Below, one piece after another: positions 41,688 through 44,609 of a DNA stretch of 44,609 nt. The notes beneath the pieces are model-generated. The model was not told the DNA's origin and made no database searches. It worked only from the letters and a program-made list of their open reading frames with translations. The DNA is from Pseudomonadota bacterium (GTDB lineage Bacteria > Pseudomonadota > Gammaproteobacteria > Enterobacterales > Enterobacteriaceae). The DNA is taken from the NCBI GenBank assembly GCA_018261615.1, contig JAGTSE010000036.1, positions 1-44,609 of the forward strand, in the 5' to 3' direction. Position 1 is the first letter of the stretch. Each line of letters opens with the position of its first letter. The position numbers and the translations under genes were made by a program.

Positions 41688-43096
41688 TGGCTTCAACAAA
41701 CCTGCTGCCTGCCATGTTGCAGGCAGTCATGAAAGGCCAGCCGAAAGCGCTGGCCGATCCACACTACCCCGCCTGGCATCTTGCGCCGGTGACCGGGCTG
41801 CTTAACGATCCGAACGGTTTTATCCAGTTTGCCGGGCGTTATCATCTGTTCTACCAGTGGAATGCACTGGGTTGCCAGCACCTGCACAAATGCTGGGCGC
41901 ACTGGAGTTCGGCGGATTTAGTCCACTGGCAGCATGAACCCATCGCGCTGATACCTGACGAAGAGTATGACCGCAATGGCTGCTACTCCGGCAGCGCCAT
42001 TGATAACAGTGGTGTGCTGACACTGTGCTATACCGGCAACGTGAAGTTTGACGACGGCTCCCGCACCGCGTGGCAGTGCCTGGCGGTGCAAAACAGCGAC
42101 GGCGGTTTCGACAAGCTCGGCCCGGCCATTCCTTTGCCGCACGGTTACACCGGCCATGTGCGCGACCCGAAAGTATGGCGGCACGACGGGCAGTGGTACA
42201 TGGTGCTGGGCGCACAGGATTTACAGTTACAGGGCAAGGTGCTGCTGCTGCGCTCAGAGAATTTGTGGAACTGGCAAAACCTCGGTGAAATCGCCGGTAG
42301 CGGTCTGAACGGGCTGGGCGATGCGGGCTATATGTGGGAGTGCCCCGACATGTTCACCCTTGGCGACCGCACCTTCCTGATCTGCTGCCCGCAGGGTGTG
42401 GCGCGAGAGGAAAAACGCTATCTCAATACCTACCCGAGCGCGTATCTCAGCGGCACGCTGGATTATGCCAGCGCGCAGTATCAGCACGGCGAGTTTACTG
42501 AACTGGATGCCGGGTTTGAATTTTACGCCCCACAAACCACGCTCGCCGATGATGGCCGCCGCCTGCTGGTCGGCTGGATGGGCGTACCGGACGGCGAAGA
42601 GATGTTGCAGCCAACCGTGGCGAATGGCTGGATCCACCAGATGACCTGCCTGCGGGAACTGACTGAACATAACGGTAAGCTCTATCAGCAGCCAGTGGCT
42701 GAGCTACAGGCGCTGCGCGGTGAAGAACAGTGCTATTGCGGTATGGCAGAAGCGATGCCTGCACTGGAGGCAGAGCAACTTGAGCTGGTGCTGGAAAGCA
42801 AGGGCGAGTTAACGCTGAATTTCGCCGATACGCTCACTCTCGAATGGCGCTTTGACGAACTGCGTCTGGCCCGCCGCAGCCAGCAAACCGGCGAGTGGCT
42901 GTACCGTTACTGGCGCGGTAGCGCGCAGAAGTTGCAGATCCTCTGCGATCGCTCAAGCGTGGAGATCTTTATCAACGAGGGCGAAGGGGTGATGAGCAGC
43001 CGCTATTTCCCGACGCATCCGGCGCAATTAACCCTGCGCGGAGGCGCAGAAGTACAGGCCCACTACTGGTTGTTACGTTCTTGCATGGTAGAATAA
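41687..43096 (+). CDS. scrB: Sucrose-6-phosphate hydrolase
   Basis: A 469-residue cytosolic glycoside hydrolase family 32 enzyme, splitting sucrose-6-phosphate to glucose-6-phosphate and fructose. Active-site residues are visible: nucleophile D41 in L-N-D-P-N-G, D161 in V-R-D-P-K, acid/base E219 in W-E-C-P-D. A C-terminal beta-sandwich begins near residue 335. Confidence 0.93.
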   Translation: MASTNLLPAMLQAVMKGQPKALADPHYPAWHLAPVTGLLNDPNGFIQFAGRYHLFYQWNALGCQHLHKCWAHWSSADLVHWQHEPIALIPDEEYDRNGCYSGSAIDNSGVLTLCYTGNVKFDDGSRTAWQCLAVQNSDGGFDKLGPAIPLPHGYTGHVRDPKVWRHDGQWYMVLGAQDLQLQGKVLLLRSENLWNWQNLGEIAGSGLNGLGDAGYMWECPDMFTLGDRTFLICCPQGVAREEKRYLNTYPSAYLSGTLDYASAQYQHGEFTELDAGFEFYAPQTTLADDGRRLLVGWMGVPDGEEMLQPTVANGWIHQMTCLRELTEHNGKLYQQPVAELQALRGEEQCYCGMAEAMPALEAEQLELVLESKGELTLNFADTLTLEWRFDELRLARRSQQTGEWLYRYWRGSAQKLQILCDRSSVEIFINEGEGVMSSRYFPTHPAQLTLRGGAEVQAHYWLLRSCMVE

Positions 43097-43125
43097 GTGC
43101 TTGTTTACTTAAACGATGCAAAACC

Positions 43126-44136
43126 GTGCGAAAAACAAAACGCGTTACCATCAGTGATATCGCTGCGCTGGCGGGGGTGTCAAAAGCCACTGCCAGCCTG
43201 GTGCTTAACGGCCGCGGCAAAGAGCTGCGCGTGGCGCAGGAGACGCGCGAACGCGTACTGGCGATCGCCCAACAGTATCACTACCAGCCGAGCATTTATG
43301 CCCGTCTGCTGCGCGAAAACCGCAGCCACACGCTGGGGCTGGTGGTACCGGAAATCACCAACTACGGTTTTGCCGTTTTCTCCCATGAACTGGAAAACCT
43401 CTGCCGCGAAGCCGGTCTGCAACTGCTGATCGCCTGTACCGACGAAAATGCCAGCCAGGAGACTGTGGTGGTCAATAACCTGGTCGCGCGCCAGGTGGAT
43501 GGCCTGATCATCGCCTCCAGCATGCAGAGCGACAGCGACTACGTGAAGCTCAGCGAACAGTTGCCAGTGGTGCTGTTTGACCGCCACATCAATGACACGC
43601 AGTTGCCGCTGGTGATCACCGATTCGCTGACGCCGACGGCAGATTTAGTCGAACACCTGGCGCGAGCAAATCCAGATGAAATCTACTTTCTTGGCGGCCA
43701 GCCACGGCTTTCTCCCACCAAAGATCGGCTCGCCGGATTTATGCAGGGGCTGGAGCGTGCGGGCGTAACGCCGCGCCCGGAGTGGATTATTCACGGTAAC
43801 TACCACCCGAGCAGCGGTTACGAGATGTTCGCCGCGCTGTGCGCCAGACTAGGCCGTCCGCCGAAGGCGCTGTTTACCGCTGCCTGCGGCCTGCTCGAAG
43901 GGGTGCTGCGCTATATGAGCCAGCATCATTTACTGGAGAGCGAAATCCATATCGCCAGCTTTGACGATCACTACCTGTATGATTCGCTGTCGCTACACAT
44001 TGACACCGTCGAGCAGAACGTGCCGCGTCTGGCGCAGGATTGCTTCGAGATAATCACCCAAATGATTGAGGGCAACGAACCGGCTATGCCGCAACGCGTA
44101 CTACCCGCGACATTGCGCTGGCGTCATACCCAGTAA
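43126..44136 (+). CDS. scrR: Sucrose operon repressor
   Basis: A 336-residue LacI/GalR repressor. GTG 43126 gives MRKTKRVTISDIAALAGVSK, matching the usual ScrR start; the helix-turn-helix is at about 7-27, followed by the hinge helix and a sugar-binding core from about 65. No good ribosome site precedes GTG 43126. It lies 29 bases after scrB. It should bind the three CTAAACCGGTTTAG sites and release on fructose or a fructose phosphate. Confidence 0.9.
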   Translation: MRKTKRVTISDIAALAGVSKATASLVLNGRGKELRVAQETRERVLAIAQQYHYQPSIYARLLRENRSHTLGLVVPEITNYGFAVFSHELENLCREAGLQLLIACTDENASQETVVVNNLVARQVDGLIIASSMQSDSDYVKLSEQLPVVLFDRHINDTQLPLVITDSLTPTADLVEHLARANPDEIYFLGGQPRLSPTKDRLAGFMQGLERAGVTPRPEWIIHGNYHPSSGYEMFAALCARLGRPPKALFTAACGLLEGVLRYMSQHHLLESEIHIASFDDHYLYDSLSLHIDTVEQNVPRLAQDCFEIITQMIEGNEPAMPQRVLPATLRWRHTQ

Positions 44137-44263
44137 TGGCGACCCGGAATTCAGATATTTAGCCCGGTAACAGCGGTAACAGTCCTGATGGGAGCGATAT
44201 GGCAAAATGCGACATTTAGAAAAATATTGAAGCTTAACCTGTCAGAACAATCAGATTGATGCT

Positions 44264-44290
44264 CAAAAGGATCTCAAGAAGATCCTTTTG
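44264..44290. terminator. Bidirectional terminator between scrR and the DUF2931 gene
   Basis: CAAAAGGATCT pairs perfectly with AGATCCTTTTG around five bases and is followed by ATTTT on the plus strand and TTTTG on the minus strand arm. It ends the scr operon and the convergent gene. Bases 44137-44263 hold nothing else I can identify. Confidence 0.8.
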
Positions 44291-44310
44291 ATTTTGCTCC
44301 TCGTTACGCC

Positions 44311-44609
44311 CTACCAGTTACCATATGGATAGGTTTTCCCTTTGATGAAATCGGGTGTCTTTCCGTAATAAACATACCCGTTAGGATGTTTCGTTACCCC
44401 TTTGCATATCAGCATATCATCCCCCGTCAGGGTGAGCTGCCGGGCAGGATGCTGAAGTACAACAGAATCGCCGTTATCTTCCAGCCAGACCCGTACGGTT
44501 CCCCCCGGAACCAGTCCGATAATCATATTATCCCGGTAATACGTCTTTCCCGGCTTATAGGTATCAGGATAGGCATTTAGCATCTGCTGCCACGTCTCCC
44601 GGCTGAACC
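44311..44609 (-). CDS. DUF2931 family protein, C-terminal part (cut by window edge)
   Basis: The last 98 codons are present, with the frame open beyond 44609 (F-S-R-E-T-W-Q-Q-M before the internal methionine at 44583). Recognised by the DUF2931 pattern: Y-Y-R-D-N-M-I-I-G-L-V-P-G-G, then the end H-P-N-G-Y-V-Y-Y-G-K-T-P-D-F-I-K-G-K. Full-length members are usually small lipoproteins of enterobacteria, often near type VI secretion or other antagonism genes. Function unknown. Confidence 0.8.
   Translation of the reverse strand, partial: FSRETWQQMLNAYPDTYKPGKTYYRDNMIIGLVPGGTVRVWLEDNGDSVVLQHPARQLTLTGDDMLICKGVTKHPNGYVYYGKTPDFIKGKTYPYGNW

Overview
The window reads as chromosome of a member of the Enterobacteriaceae. 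An scrKYABR sucrose regulon, an MdtABC-type pump, a MaeA-type malic enzyme, PhnCDE and DUF943/DUF3289/DUF2931 proteins fit the Enterobacter/Kosakonia/Klebsiella neighbourhood; I cannot name the genus. No rRNA, tRNA, IS element, integrase or CRISPR array is visible.

Positions 1-8040 are a mosaic of P4-type phage-satellite DNA. The first module has the order of the P4 replication operon: vis/AlpA (88 aa), a long regulatory leader carrying a CI-type immunity RNA, an Icd-like division inhibitor, a 77-aa protein, a 106-aa protein and the alpha primase/helicase. Alpha is followed by two related ~120-bp repeats that look like the two halves of the P4 replication element crr. A two-gene cassette, a glycine-zipper membrane protein that may be a pore-former plus a partner, sits between the halves. 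Then come a small membrane ORF, a phage-tail-like remnant, a DUF3289/DUF943 pair, another gene remnant, and a second, truncated P4 leader. The two leaders encode two immunity RNAs of different predicted specificity: every change in the seqB pairing segments is compensated in both of that leader's own targets.

Positions 8041-17133 (minus strand) form one transport operon: membrane fusion protein, two RND pumps, an outer-membrane factor lipoprotein and a tiny glycine-rich lipoprotein. The layout is that of MuxABC-OpmB. Positions 17605-22075 are a divergent C4/citrate-type acid cluster: a 2HCT carrier on the minus strand, an AEC carrier and NAD-malic enzyme on the plus strand, with a CRP/FNR-like site before the AEC gene. 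A membrane diguanylate cyclase and a secreted esterase follow on the minus strand.

Positions 25768-28760 hold a compact operon of an exported peroxiredoxin, a DsbD-like electron transporter, an ECF sigma factor and an NrsF-type membrane anti-sigma factor. Their order suggests an envelope thiol/oxidative-stress circuit. Positions 28749-32755 (minus) encode a Fbp-type ABC importer of unknown substrate. Divergent from it, 33201-36852 is phnC-phnD-phnE1-phnE2 behind a good Pho box. Both importers have a terminator-like hairpin right after the binding-protein gene. A HAD phosphatase is convergent with phnE2.

Positions 37588-44136 are the sucrose regulon: scrK, then scrY-scrA-scrB, then scrR, with three identical ScrR-type palindromes. 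The window ends in a truncated DUF2931 gene on the minus strand.
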